From the NCBI GenBank assembly GCA_944383825.1, contig CALWRA010000001.1:62001-126000 (forward strand): a stretch of 64,000 nt of DNA, read 5' to 3'. Source of the stretch: an uncultured Acetatifactor sp. (GTDB lineage Bacteria; Bacillota; Clostridia; Lachnospirales; Lachnospiraceae). The notes beneath the pieces were generated by a model that had not been told where the DNA came from, did no database searches, and saw only the letters and a program-made list of their open reading frames with translations. Of the stretch, positions 17,958-28,700 are shown in pieces. The position numbers and the translations under genes were made by a program. The stretch's first letter is position 1. Each line of letters starts with the position of its first letter.

Positions 17958-20666
17958 TTATGAAAAATCTTGTTCCGTGAGAATAATCATATCCTCGTCG
18001 TCATATCGTCTCGCAAACAAAATATCCAGAAAATGCCCCGGAGTCTTCCTGTTGGCATGACGGATGGCCTCGTCCACAATCTCCTTGACCTCCAGCACCG
18101 TCACCACATGATCGATGGTCTGCATATCTTCAATCCGTGTGTGAAGGGCCAGCACCCCCAGCTCATCAATGGAATATTCCCTCTCTCTCGCATACTGCCT
18201 TCCGAAGGCTACAAGCGTATCGTTGCTTAATGCCTCAACATCCATACGGCAGGTAAAGCATGCTGAAAGCCGCTTTTGTGCCGAAAGCAACTTATCCATG
18301 GACTTTTTGGTATCTTCCAAAATCACAATAATCCCCATGGATTCTTGCTGCAGCGCCTTAAACAGCGCAGCTGCGGTTTCTTCGTTGATCCCCGATGCCT
18401 TTTGAATGATCAGCGCGCCGTTTTTCAGCCCCAGAAGAATCTCTTCCACATTCCTGCGATTTAATGCCTGGCCTGAAATCTTTGCCACCTTTCCTGAGAA
18501 ATTGCTGTCTGTAATCTGCACCTCACGAATCATGTTTTTTGCCAGAGTCAACGTATCCATGCCTTCCTCTCCGGTAAGAATCACATTTCCCGTGTAGGCC
18601 GCCAGGCTGATACCATCAATCACCTTTACAAGTTGCTGTCTGGCGGTCTTGCTTTGAATGAACGGCGCATATAGCTCCTTTTCTTCTCTCGTCAGGTTTC
18701 TGACCCTGGCTTTGTCACGCTCCACCTCTATCCGGGAACCTGAGGGCTCCTTTTTCGGCACATCGTCCCTTTCCCTGCCCTGGGCTTCGCCATGGGCAGA
18801 TATATCCGGTTGTCCAAGCTCTTCAGATTCTTCAAAATCTCCAGATTCTTCAAAAGCCTGGAGCACCTCAGAGGTTTCTGACGCTTCAAGCTCCTCTGTA
18901 AATTCGGCTCCCTCTTCCTCAGCTTCAGAAAACTTTTCCGCTGTCTCCTCTGGGACAGCCTCCTGGAACGTCTCTTGGAAAGATTCTTCCTGCGTGTCCC
19001 CGTACTCCGGAAGAGGCTCTTGTGTAAATTCATCCTCAGTCCCGAAAACTCCAGGGGCATTTCCGCTCTCAAGCTGCTCCAGAAGGCCATCTCTTACGGA
19101 TGCTTCAAATTCCGTAAACATGTTTCCGGTCTGCTGCAGCACATGCAGACGAACCTCTTCCCTGCGTTTTTCCTGGTTCTCTTTCTTCATTTGTTCCCAT
19201 TCCGCAAGGACGTCCTGTATGTTCATCTGTCCCGTAATCTGTTTTTCCAGAGGTTCACTCTCCGGCATAACCAGGCTGATCTGGCCATCCGTCTCCTGGG
19301 AAAGAACACTCGCAAGCTCCCGGGGCGGTTGTGCCTGAAAGGCCTCCTGAAAAACGGTTTCAGCGCTTTCCTTCCGCATCTGCTCCAAAACCGTTTCCCC
19401 GGTCACATCGACAGCGTCCTCCGTTTTCGTTTCATTCTTTTCCAGACTTATTTCGGATCCATCCGGCTCCTCCAAGATATGTCCCAGCTCTCCGGTCTCT
19501 CCGAAGAATACCTCTGAAGATTCTATCTCTTCTCTGCGCAGAGTATTGTCCGCCGGTGCCTCTCCTGCTGGCGTCCTTTCATCCCAACTCTGCCGCACCT
19601 CTCTTTCCTCCCGGGGCCCGGCAATTTCCCGTATATCTTCTGCAGAAACTCCCTCCCGACTCTCTGTTTCCCATATGTTTTCCGCAGGCTCGTCCTCTTC
19701 CAAAATATCCGCTTCCTGAACCTCTGGCTCCGGATTGACATAATGCAGGGAATCACCGGAAGCCTCCTTGGCAGGCTCGTCTCCCAGCACTTCTCTCAGC
19801 CCGGCGGCCAACTCTTCCTGAAGATTGATGGTATTATACTGCCCTACATCCATAGTTTTCACCTGGATGTCTATGTTCTCCTGTTGTCTGCCCGTCTCCT
19901 CTTCTCCTTCTGAAGGAGGCTCATCCTCTGCCGGATAGTCCTCTGCAGGAGGATAGCTTTCCTCTTCCGGATAGCCATCAGCATTCTCATAGCCCTGCGC
20001 TTCTTCGTATTCCTGCGTATCAGGATAATCCTGTACCTCCCCGGCGGGTTCCGGTTCAAACCGGTGATCGTATTTTTCCTGCTGTTCTGAGGTCAGGGGC
20101 TGATGAAGCATTTTCAGCTCCATGGCCTTGATCACATATTTCCCTTCTCCAAACCAGAGGATCAGCTCGTCACATTCCTCCACGCAGCGGGTTGCAAGCC
20201 CTACTCTATGATACAGATAGGCCAGCTCATAGGCCCATTTTTCCCTATAATCTCTCTTTTTGAGCTCCTCCAAAACCTCAATACGCTCCTCGAGACTTAC
20301 ATCCTGAGCCTCATATAGCTTATACTGAAGAATATAGCGCCCGGGATCCCTGGGGGCTATCTGTACAAATTCCTTGTAATATTCTACCGCCTGTAAAAAC
20401 TCCTCCATTTTTATGGAAAGCTCACAAAGAGAATAGCAAATCGTCCTGCCCCCGGGTCGGCGCTCATACGCAAGCAGCAACATATCCCGGGCATCCTCGT
20501 ACCTGCGGTTAATTTTATACAAGTCGCTGATGGTGCACAGCATCATCACGCTTTTGACTCTCCTCCAGTCAATGGTGTCGGCAATCTCCGCCGCCTGAGC
20601 GTACTCCCCCTGCGCGATCATCTCTTTTATTTCATCCGCCCTTATTTTATATTCATACTTATCCAA
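17958..20666 (-). CDS. TPR protein with a degenerate EccA/CbxX-like AAA domain
   Basis: 902 residues. Residues 1-200 are TPR-like helical repeats (YEDARDMLLLAYERRPGG, FLQAVEYYKEFVQIAPRDP). About 205-625 is a long acidic Glu/Pro-rich, probably disordered linker. About 630-890 has the layout of a CbxX/EccA-type AAA domain, but Walker A reads TGEEGMDTLTLAK (no GK) and the Walker B strand ALIIQKASG has no acidic pair, so it is probably a pseudo-ATPase. TTG at 20666 follows GGGAG. Function unknown; it sits between rsmA and glgB. Confidence 0.7.
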   Translation of the reverse strand: MDKYEYKIRADEIKEMIAQGEYAQAAEIADTIDWRRVKSVMMLCTISDLYKINRRYEDARDMLLLAYERRPGGRTICYSLCELSIKMEEFLQAVEYYKEFVQIAPRDPGRYILQYKLYEAQDVSLEERIEVLEELKKRDYREKWAYELAYLYHRVGLATRCVEECDELILWFGEGKYVIKAMELKMLHQPLTSEQQEKYDHRFEPEPAGEVQDYPDTQEYEEAQGYENADGYPEEESYPPAEDYPAEDEPPSEGEEETGRQQENIDIQVKTMDVGQYNTINLQEELAAGLREVLGDEPAKEASGDSLHYVNPEPEVQEADILEEDEPAENIWETESREGVSAEDIREIAGPREEREVRQSWDERTPAGEAPADNTLRREEIESSEVFFGETGELGHILEEPDGSEISLEKNETKTEDAVDVTGETVLEQMRKESAETVFQEAFQAQPPRELASVLSQETDGQISLVMPESEPLEKQITGQMNIQDVLAEWEQMKKENQEKRREEVRLHVLQQTGNMFTEFEASVRDGLLEQLESGNAPGVFGTEDEFTQEPLPEYGDTQEESFQETFQEAVPEETAEKFSEAEEEGAEFTEELEASETSEVLQAFEESGDFEESEELGQPDISAHGEAQGRERDDVPKKEPSGSRIEVERDKARVRNLTREEKELYAPFIQSKTARQQLVKVIDGISLAAYTGNVILTGEEGMDTLTLAKNMIREVQITDSNFSGKVAKISGQALNRRNVEEILLGLKNGALIIQKASGINEETAAALFKALQQESMGIIVILEDTKKSMDKLLSAQKRLSACFTCRMDVEALSNDTLVAFGRQYAREREYSIDELGVLALHTRIEDMQTIDHVVTVLEVKEIVDEAIRHANRKTPGHFLDILFARRYDDEDMIILTEQDFS

Positions 20667-20786
20667 GGTATTCCGCTCCCTTTTTGGTCTTTGGTTCGTT
20701 TATATTCCACACTTTTCTAAAGTTTATCATAGCTTCCAACAGTATGTCAAAATAAACGGCAAAAAATATGCAGGCGCATAATCCTG

Positions 20787-21641
20787 TTATAATAGATCGC
20801 TCAAAACGGCAAATTGTTCCAGCGTCAGCGCCTCTCCCCTCACAGTGGAAGGCAGTCCCAGCTTTTCCAAAGCTCGAGCTGCCTCTTCCTTTGATATATG
20901 TAATTCGGAGGCATTGCCGAGGCTGTTTATCAGAGTTTTCCTCCTCTGATTAAAGGCCGCCCGGATCAGCCCAAACATTTTCCTCTCATCCCTCACTTTC
21001 ACAGGCGCCTCTTCGTATCTGACAAGCCGTATCACTGCGCTGCCCACCCCGGGTCTGGGTATAAAGCAGTTGGGCGGTACATTTGCCACAACCTCAGGTC
21101 GCGCATAGTACTGTACCGCCAAGGATAACGCTCCGTAATCCTTTGTGCCGGGCCCAACCTTCATACGATCCGCTACTTCCTTCTGCACCATGACCGTTAC
21201 GCTGATAAGAGGCACCTGTGTTTCAAAGAGAGTCATAATAATTGGCGTAGTAATATAGTAGGGCAGGTTGGCCACTACCTTAATGGGCCGCCCCTGGTTT
21301 CTCTCCCGCACCAACTCATTTATATCCGTCCTAAGGATGTCCCCGTTTATCACCATCACATTTTTGTAGGGAGAAAGAGTTTCCTCCAAAATAGGGATCA
21401 GCGCCTTGTCAATCTCCACTGCGATCACTTTTCCAGCTTTTTCCGCAAGGTATTGGGTCATTGTGCCGATCCCCGGTCCGATCTCCAGAATACAGTCATC
21501 CTCCGTAATCTGTGAAGCGGAGACAATCCTTTCAAGTACGCCGGGGTCTATGAGAAAATTCTGCCCGTATTTCTTCTGAAAATTAAAATGATATTTTTGC
21601 AGCACCGCAATGGTATTCTGCGGTATCCCAAGATTTGCCAT
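20787..21641 (-). CDS. rsmA: 16S rRNA dimethyladenosine transferase RsmA
   Basis: 284 residues, usual length. QNFLIDPGVLERIV, the SAM-binding loop LEIGPGIGTMTQYLAE, VIAVEIDKALIP and the catalytic NLPYYITTPIIM motif identify KsgA/RsmA, which dimethylates two adjacent adenines in helix 45 of 16S rRNA. The C-terminal domain RAAFNQRRKTLINSLG is present. GGAGAAGTGAG precedes the ATG. It lies 24 bp after the HAD gene on the same strand. Confidence 0.97.
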   Translation of the reverse strand: MANLGIPQNTIAVLQKYHFNFQKKYGQNFLIDPGVLERIVSASQITEDDCILEIGPGIGTMTQYLAEKAGKVIAVEIDKALIPILEETLSPYKNVMVINGDILRTDINELVRERNQGRPIKVVANLPYYITTPIIMTLFETQVPLISVTVMVQKEVADRMKVGPGTKDYGALSLAVQYYARPEVVANVPPNCFIPRPGVGSAVIRLVRYEEAPVKVRDERKMFGLIRAAFNQRRKTLINSLGNASELHISKEEAARALEKLGLPSTVRGEALTLEQFAVLSDLL

Positions 21642-21665
21642 CTCACTTCTCCTAAAGTTAATACA

Positions 21666-22328
21666 CTATTGATTAAAAAACCGCATAACTTCCGTCAGAT
21701 CCCTGCAGACAAGGAGGCAGAGCCTTTTAATTTCTTCGTCCGGCTCCACCAGATCCGGCACCATAATCGGCTGCATTCCGGCTGTAGCAGCAGCACGGAT
21801 CCCGTTGGGAGAATCCTCTATGGCGTAGGCATGCTCCGGAAGCGTTCCCATTTTTCTACAGGCAAGCAGATAAATATCTGGCCGGGGCTTGGAATGTTCC
21901 ACCATATCTCCCGATACAATCACTGAAAAATAATCAATGAGCTGCGCCTGCCTCAAATGGCTCACTACAGATTCATACCGGGAGGAAGAGGCCAGACCGA
22001 TCCGAAAGCCCCCCTGCTGCAGGTAAGGAAGCAGTTTTTCTACTCCGGGTTTTAAGGGAAGCCCGTTCTTTTGAATTTCCTCCCGAAACCATTCCGAAAC
22101 CTTCCTCCGAAACTCTTCATATGGAAACGCCTGTCCCGGGAAACGTTGCTCCCATGCTTCCAGCACCAATGTCTTTGTGTCATTATCATTCAGCCCGATG
22201 CAGCGTCTGGACACCTCCTCTATTCCCTCTATGCCTCTCTCCTTTGCCGCTTTTTCCCAGCATTGGATGCACAGTCTTTCCGTGTCAAACAATACGCCAT
22301 CCATATCAAAAATCACAGTTTTATTCAT
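21666..22328 (-). CDS. HAD-family phosphatase (beta-phosphoglucomutase-like subfamily)
   Basis: 220 residues. Motif I is FDMDGVLFDTE (nucleophile and acid Asp), motif II lies in GLASSSRYESV, and motif III/IV are KPRPDIYLLA and AIEDSPNGIRAA. A helical cap between motifs I and II gives the subfamily I layout of small phosphosugar phosphatases and mutases; the substrate cannot be told. Its ATG overlaps the stop of the DHHW gene. Confidence 0.92.
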   Translation of the reverse strand: MNKTVIFDMDGVLFDTERLCIQCWEKAAKERGIEGIEEVSRRCIGLNDNDTKTLVLEAWEQRFPGQAFPYEEFRRKVSEWFREEIQKNGLPLKPGVEKLLPYLQQGGFRIGLASSSRYESVVSHLRQAQLIDYFSVIVSGDMVEHSKPRPDIYLLACRKMGTLPEHAYAIEDSPNGIRAAATAGMQPIMVPDLVEPDEEIKRLCLLVCRDLTEVMRFFNQ

Positions 22329-23442
22329 AGTATTGAAAATCCTCCAGAAAATGAATACAGTTATAGACTACCAGCACATCCATACCCTCCTCCGGTTCGC
22401 AGCTCGCCATAAGATTGTATAGACTTCCGTTGAAATATCTCAAATCCACCACATATATCTTGCTGTAATGGGGTGTTAAAAGCGGAATCAGACTGTTGGC
22501 ATAGGAATCCTTTATCACAAACAGCGTCCCTTTGCTACGATAACTCGTGTCAATGCTCGTAAAAGCATGATTATCGTCCAGAAAAAAGCCGTATTTATTT
22601 TTTGTATCCAAATAGCCCTTCTCATAATAGGAAGCCGCAGCTTTTTCAAAATCATAGACGATGGACACAGGACGCTTTATCGTCTCCGGGAAATAGCTGA
22701 TCCTCTCCCCATCCATAGGAATATTCAGACGGGAATGTAAAGTTCCCAGGAAATCATCCGAAGCGGTTCTCATTCCCGATACATTATAGTCATAGGGCTC
22801 CTCCCCGGCGGCCTGGGCCCACGCAAGATAACCATAATATGCACCAAGACTGGTCCAATGGTGATCCGTCCGATAGTAAATCTCCTCTCGGGAATGCTCC
22901 TTCAGGGCAGTATATACATCTATATAATGTCGGCTGCCAATCCTCTGTGCCACATAGGCAAGCAGTTGGGTCTGATCATAGAAAGACGCGTTTGCCGGAA
23001 GCTTATCCGTAATAATATTGTCTGCCGTAGGTATCAGCATGACTGTGGCATTCCAGTCCTCTGTCAGTTTTTCCAAAAGAGCCACTTTTTTCCTTTCCTG
23101 GGCACCGGAATATTCCTCTGGCAGGTGCTGCTCTATCAGATACCCATCCTCCCCAAGATACACTCCGTTAATGTCCTTTTTTTGCAGCAGAATATCGCTT
23201 TTCGTCTTTATACCAATCCATTTGTCCCTTCCCACAAACTGATCCGTAATGTATTCTTCATATTCAGCGCCATACTCACCGCTCTTTATACCCTCCTCCG
23301 TCATCTCGGGTTTGGAGGCAAGTACGCGGTTCTCTGTCTCGGAATAAATTCTGTCGCTATGAAACATATCGGCCACAGTAATCACAAGCAAAATGGCGCA
23401 AACCAGACCGATGGTCAAAATCGCGTTCCTCTTTTCATCCAT
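22321..23442 (-). CDS. DHHW-family (AlgX/AlgJ-like) SGNH-type protein
   Basis: 373 residues with one N-terminal membrane anchor (about 8-27). The motif RTDHHWTSLGAYYGYLAW (about 190-207) defines the DHHW family, related to alginate O-acetylases AlgX and AlgJ; the Asp-His pair is the predicted catalytic element and LFVIKDSYANSLIPLL fits the serine block. It is expected to transfer acyl groups onto an extracellular polymer using groups moved across the membrane by the adjacent MBOAT. GAAGGAGG precedes the ATG, 15 bp after the MBOAT gene. Confidence 0.87.
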   Translation of the reverse strand: MDEKRNAILTIGLVCAILLVITVADMFHSDRIYSETENRVLASKPEMTEEGIKSGEYGAEYEEYITDQFVGRDKWIGIKTKSDILLQKKDINGVYLGEDGYLIEQHLPEEYSGAQERKKVALLEKLTEDWNATVMLIPTADNIITDKLPANASFYDQTQLLAYVAQRIGSRHYIDVYTALKEHSREEIYYRTDHHWTSLGAYYGYLAWAQAAGEEPYDYNVSGMRTASDDFLGTLHSRLNIPMDGERISYFPETIKRPVSIVYDFEKAAASYYEKGYLDTKNKYGFFLDDNHAFTSIDTSYRSKGTLFVIKDSYANSLIPLLTPHYSKIYVVDLRYFNGSLYNLMASCEPEEGMDVLVVYNCIHFLEDFQYYE

Positions 23443-23457
23443 AGCGGCCTCCTTCCT

Positions 23458-24870
23458 CTAAAATCTGAAATACAAAAAGGGATTATAGCTGGCATCCACA
23501 ATATAGGCTATGGACAACAGCAAAAGCAGAGGCGGCATTACCTTTTCTCCCAGACGGTACAGGGCTATACCCCAGCCTGTTTTGATCTTTTCCAGTTTTT
23601 TTATCATTCCGCCGGGAAAAGGCGTTGACGCGGCAATCGCCACTACAAACAGAATCAGATATTCTGTACCGAAATACAGCGCCTGCCGGTCCACTCCTAC
23701 GCCTCCAAAGCCAAACATTGCCCCAAAATATCCCCAAGCCTGACCGAGAGACTGAGAGGCAAAAAACACCCAGCCAAGAAGGACGGCAAGGCATGTATAA
23801 ATTCTCCCGAATATCTTGGGGACAGCTGCCAGAGCTCTTGCCAGAAACAGCTTTTCCAGAATCAAAAGAAAAGCAAACCAAAGCCCCCACACCAAAAAGC
23901 TCCATTCCGCTCCGTGCCAAATTCCGGTGAGCGCCCAAACGATGAGCAGATTCAAAAGCTGTCGAGGCAGGCCCTTACGGTTCCCGCCAAGAGGAATATA
24001 CACATACTCCCGAAACCAGCTGCTTAGCGAGATATGCCATCTTCTCCAGAACTCTGTAACGGAAGCCGAAATATAGGGATAATTAAAATTCTCTGGGAAA
24101 TAAAATCCCAAACACGCCCCCAGGCCAATCGCCATATCCGAATAGCCTGAAAAGTCAAAATAAATCTGGAAGGCAAAGGCTCCTATTCCCAGCCAGGCCG
24201 TCAGAACGCTGATCTCCCCATAATCCATGGCGGAAATCTCCGTCCAGAGCACACCCAGATTATTGGCAATCAAAACTTTCTTTGCAAGCCCTGCAACAAA
24301 CCGCTTGATTCCGGCGCTTATCTGATAGAGATCCGGCCTGTGACTGTGAAGCTGCTCCTCCACCTGACGGTATTTTACGATGGGCCCTGCAATAAGCTGA
24401 GGGAACATTGTCACGAAAACGCAGAAGTCCAGAAAATTTTTCTGTACCTTTGCCTCTCCGCGATAGACATCGATGGTGTAGGACATGGTTTGAAAGGTAT
24501 AAAAAGATATACCGATGGGAAGCGGAATATTCAGCAAAGGAAAGCTCGTTCCAGCCAATGAATTTACGGAGCCGATCAGGAAGTCCGCATACTTGAAAAA
24601 TCCCAGAAGAAGCAAATTTATTACCACAGAAGAGGTTAACAGAAAAACAGCGGCCTTCCTTTCGGCATACCTTGCTATCAGTATGCCATGAATGTAATCA
24701 GAAACCGTGGAAAACAGCATCAGCAATATGTACACCGGTTCACCCCAGGCATAAAAAAACAGGCTCCCCAAAAGGAGGATGAAATTTTTCATCCTCTGGG
24801 GAACCAAAAAGTAGCAAATAAAAAATATGGGCAAAAACCGAAACAGAAACAAAATACTGCTGAATACCAT
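23458..24870 (-). CDS. MBOAT-family O-acyltransferase (AlgI/DltB-like)
   Basis: 470 residues, about ten or more membrane helices. The active-site histidine lies in LTGIWHGAEWSFLVWGLW, and YVYIPLGGNRKG is the other family hallmark (AlgI type). It passes acetyl groups from cytosolic donors to an outer acceptor enzyme, here most likely the DHHW protein next door. A GGAG seven bases upstream supports the ATG at 24870. No polysaccharide synthase is in the window, so the polymer is unknown. Confidence 0.94.
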   Translation of the reverse strand: MVFSSILFLFRFLPIFFICYFLVPQRMKNFILLLGSLFFYAWGEPVYILLMLFSTVSDYIHGILIARYAERKAAVFLLTSSVVINLLLLGFFKYADFLIGSVNSLAGTSFPLLNIPLPIGISFYTFQTMSYTIDVYRGEAKVQKNFLDFCVFVTMFPQLIAGPIVKYRQVEEQLHSHRPDLYQISAGIKRFVAGLAKKVLIANNLGVLWTEISAMDYGEISVLTAWLGIGAFAFQIYFDFSGYSDMAIGLGACLGFYFPENFNYPYISASVTEFWRRWHISLSSWFREYVYIPLGGNRKGLPRQLLNLLIVWALTGIWHGAEWSFLVWGLWFAFLLILEKLFLARALAAVPKIFGRIYTCLAVLLGWVFFASQSLGQAWGYFGAMFGFGGVGVDRQALYFGTEYLILFVVAIAASTPFPGGMIKKLEKIKTGWGIALYRLGEKVMPPLLLLLSIAYIVDASYNPFLYFRF

Positions 24871-24882
24871 TCTTACGCTCCA

Positions 24883-25563
24883 TTAATGCTCTACATTGCG
24901 GCTCAGAATTTCAATCGCCAGCTCGTTCTGCTCCTGACATTGTGTGATAACGGCTTCATCGCCGCTTTCAGAGGCCGCTGTGGTATCAGCGCCAAGCTGC
25001 ACAAAACAGACATAGTCCCCGAGCCTTTCGATTCTGGAGGCTTGAATCTTCCCGAGATTCATTGGATATTGTGTGGTATTGTTAATCAGATTGTCCCGGT
25101 ATTCGTTCAAGGCTTCCTCTACTGCATCTACCTTATCACTTTTTGCTTTGATAATCAATAAAGTATCTACATTTGTGCTGATCATTGGCATTTCGCCCAT
25201 ATAATCCTCATACAGATCTGAAGTGATACCGAAGGTTCCTTCCAACATTTCCGGAGTAATAGCCGTGTTGGGCCAGTAATTTTCTCCAAGGGCTTCTGCC
25301 ACGGCATCCCGCAAAGCCGTCATTTCCTCGCTCCAGCCCTCCGCCAGATCCATGTTTGTCTCCGATGTCTCATTTTCCTCCTGTGTAGAGGACAGACCCG
25401 TCTCCGGCGCCGGAGATGTTTCCGTTTCCTGAACGGCTGTAGTTTCCGCTCCGCCCTCAGCAGTCTGCTGGGCGGACTGATCTGAGCTTCCATTGTTGTC
25501 CCCGCAGGAAGCCAGGACAAGCGTCATGACCCCCACACTGAGTAAAACCGATAATTTTTTCAT
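24883..25563 (-). CDS. DUF4358 lipoprotein
   Basis: 226 residues. The lipobox LVLASC (Cys about 20) follows a signal peptide, then a Ser/Thr/Glu-rich linker to about residue 75 and a DUF4358 domain (GITSDLYEDYMGEMPMIST, NTTQYPMNLGKIQASRIERL). DUF4358 lipoproteins recur beside MBOAT/DHHW pairs in clostridia, so it is likely a surface partner of the acylation system; its exact role is unknown. AAGGAAGGAG precedes the ATG, and it appears to be the first gene of this operon. Confidence 0.88.
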   Translation of the reverse strand: MKKLSVLLSVGVMTLVLASCGDNNGSSDQSAQQTAEGGAETTAVQETETSPAPETGLSSTQEENETSETNMDLAEGWSEEMTALRDAVAEALGENYWPNTAITPEMLEGTFGITSDLYEDYMGEMPMISTNVDTLLIIKAKSDKVDAVEEALNEYRDNLINNTTQYPMNLGKIQASRIERLGDYVCFVQLGADTTAASESGDEAVITQCQEQNELAIEILSRNVEH

Positions 25564-25679
25564 AATAAGACTCCTTCCTTATAATGCTGGTTATAGTATA
25601 CCCTATTCTTTTAAAAAATTCCAAAACACCTTTCTTAAGAATTTATTATCTTGTATGAGTGCAAGTCCATATAGGAAAA

Positions 25680-25706
25680 CCCGCTGCAGCTTTGTGCTAC
25701 AGCGGG
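25680..25706 (-). terminator. Rho-independent terminator after beta-helix gene 1
   Basis: CCCGCTG and CAGCGGG pair around an inner AGC/GCT extension with one mismatch; on the minus strand the hairpin is followed by TTTTCC. It lies 14 bp after the stop of the beta-helix gene and before the DUF4358 operon. Confidence 0.82.
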
Positions 25707-25719
25707 CCATTTGACTCTG

Positions 25720-28700
25720 CTACGATTGATCCTGTTTCTTTTTATACACCACTACGCCCGCCACCGCTGCCACCGCGATGACAACGGCCAGCAGTACAAA
25801 GAGTAGGACAGGATTTTGGCCATTAGACGCAGGTTCTTGCGCTTCTTCCACAGGAGCTTCTCCGTTCCGGGCCTCCGGCGCTTCTTTTTCCTCCGTCTCG
25901 GGTACAGCAGTCTCCTGTGCTACATTTTCCACTACCGCATAGATGCTGAAATGGTCTGTCTCAAACACCACATCTTCATTTTCCAGCCTGAAATCCAGGG
26001 CCTCCGCGTTTCCTTCATCATCCACATAATATACGCTCAGATTATCTCGGTCATAGCCTGTGGGCGCTGGGATTCTGACCTCCACCATGCCATAAGGCTG
26101 TACCGGCTCTCCATTCAGCAAAAGCGTAATGTTGAAAGCAGCAATCTTTTCTCCCAAAGCCTCAAGATCCGTTGCTGCCTCCTGGCCTTCAGCCAGCTCC
26201 GCAATAACCACGGAAAGTTCCCAGGTATCCTCCATATTTCCATGAAGCCGGATGCCTGTTTCCTCGTGTCTTTTTGTAACCATTTGGCTGACTGCAAAGG
26301 CTTCTGTCTCAGAAGCCGCCGCCACAGTATATGGTCTCCTTGCTGACATGGAAGCAGCGTTTCTTGCCGCAGCGGACCCCTGAAGCTGTTCACTTGTGTC
26401 TGTTCCCGAACCTCCCTGTCCTGCAGATGACGGCGTCTGGGGTGTTCCTCCCCCGTCAGGCTGCTGGATTTCGCCGGGGTTCACTGGCTCCTGAGGCTCT
26501 CCGGGGTTCACCGGCTCCTGGGGCTCTTCGGGGTTCACCGGCTCCTGGGGCTCTTCCTTTCCCTCAATCTTGAAGCTTACGGTGGCCGATGCGCCTCCCG
26601 CCTCAATGGACGCCGTGTACTCTCCAGGCTCCACAGGCGCTCCGGAAATCTCCTCTTCTCCTTGTCTGTAAATCACACTCAAGTTGTCCAGACCATTGGC
26701 TGTCCATTCATGGCTGAAAGATAAAACTGCCTCCTTCTCGCTTCCGTCATACTTTGTATTTGCAGGAGAAGTCAGCATAGCCCTTCCAAGGGTTTCTCCA
26801 CAAACGCTGCAAAAGCCTTCCAGACCGACGCTATCCGTCAGGCTGCGGTAGGAAACCGTATGACTGTGCACCGCCACCTCTAAAGCGCCGATACTGGGTG
26901 TGTCGGCTGCAATCACATTTCCCAGCATATCACGGGTCAGCTCCAGTCCATCGATCTTCTTACCTCTCCCCTCCACCATAGTTTTATTCTGGGGAATGTA
27001 ATTAGCCGCCCGCTCTCGAAGAATCCTCAGAGGATCCTGCTTGAGATCCTCCACGGAAGCCAAGTTTCTCGTGCCCTCCGCAAGTCCTTCTTCATGATCT
27101 TTGTACGCTTCAGGGTTGGCCATCTGTGCGTCCCCGTAATAATTGCCGGGCCAGCTGACATCAGTAATTCCAAAGTCTCCCTCCTTGGAAAACAGATTAT
27201 TGGTGATGGTGGAACCGGGGGCAATACCAACGTTTGATTTTGAAAATTTCAGCCCCGTCACTCCCTCTTTTACATCCACAATATTGTTCATAAAAATCAC
27301 ATACTCTGCACTGTTTCTGGTATTCATGCTGGAGAACAGATATGTGTTATCCTTTACTATATAAATAGTATTATTGTATACAATAGGCGCTCCATTCACC
27401 GTTCCGTTGTTACTGTGATCCTGAAATACCTCCTGATTATTGCCCCAGGCATCGGCGGCGGAAATATTATATCGGAACACAGTGTTTCTCTGACTGCTCA
27501 TTAAAAGCAGGGCGCCACCCTGATTATTATGGCTATAATTATACTGGAACACCGAATTATAGCAATTGTTGTCCGCATCGAAGGCCTGACCATCCGTCTG
27601 TCCGTAGACAGTGCCGTAAATTTCATTGTACTGGAACAAAACATCTGTTGCATAATGAGTCCACGCTGCGGCGTAATATACGCTGTTCAGGTTGATGGAG
27701 GCGGAACCGTTCACCACATTGTATTCCACAACGCCGTTTTCCGCATTTTCCTCGAGGACAATTCCATCTCCCAGCGTATCTTCAATATAATTGTTGTTTA
27801 TGGACACGTTCCTGTTATTCCTGTTATAGCCGGTGCTGTAATTTCCCTCCACCTTTGTACGGATTCCTTCGTGCATGGTCCGCCATACGGTATTATACTG
27901 CAAGGTCACTCCATCAAAGCCGGCCTGGTTGTTGGTAGCGGGCGCTTGACTCTGTCCCTGAGGATTCCTGAACTCTGCCAGGGCAATGATCCCTCCTGAC
28001 ATTTTCGGGCTGGCGTTGGCTACGCTGTCGGTCGTATTTGACACCACATCATGCACATAGCAGTTTTCCACCGTCAAGTCTTTCATCAGCTGGCTCTGAT
28101 CATATGTATACAGATAAATGCCCGCTCTTACATACTGCTCGTTATAACGCGTTCCATAACTCTGTCCCGCTCCGTAATTCGTTATTTCAAAATTACTGAT
28201 TTCCCAATAGGATTGGTTTACCAGCATAATGGTCGCACTGTAAAGACTGTAGCTGGTTCCCCCGCCGTTGATCAGGGGTCTTCCAGCCGCTTGGATATCT
28301 CCATAGGAGCTGAGCACGATGGGCCTTCCTTCATCCCCGTTTCCTCTGGGCCTCAGGTATCCGTTCCAGATTCCCCCCGCTTCAAACAAAATTTTATCCC
28401 CCGGCCGGAACTCCATGGCGTTTACCTTATCCAGAGTGCTCCATGCCTGATCCGGCGAAGTCCCTGTATTGGCATCGTTTCCGCCGTTGCTCACATAATA
28501 GGTCTGCCCTGTATAGGTCAGGTCATATCGCACCGTTACCTGCGCGGTCACTGTAATATCCGGATAGGAAATCAACCTTCCCTGGACCTGAAAGGAACCA
28601 AGATCTGCATAGGAAGATTCAGGTATGAAATCCCACAGAACCTTTTCCATACCGACGGCTCCGGTCTTGTAGGCCACCTCCACCTCGGCGGGAAGTACCG

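Noticed and set aside
18658-19338. Ser-rich 226-codon plus-strand frame
   Set aside because: It is the antisense of the acidic Glu-rich linker of the TPR protein, where GAA/GAG codons read as Ser or Phe on the other strand.
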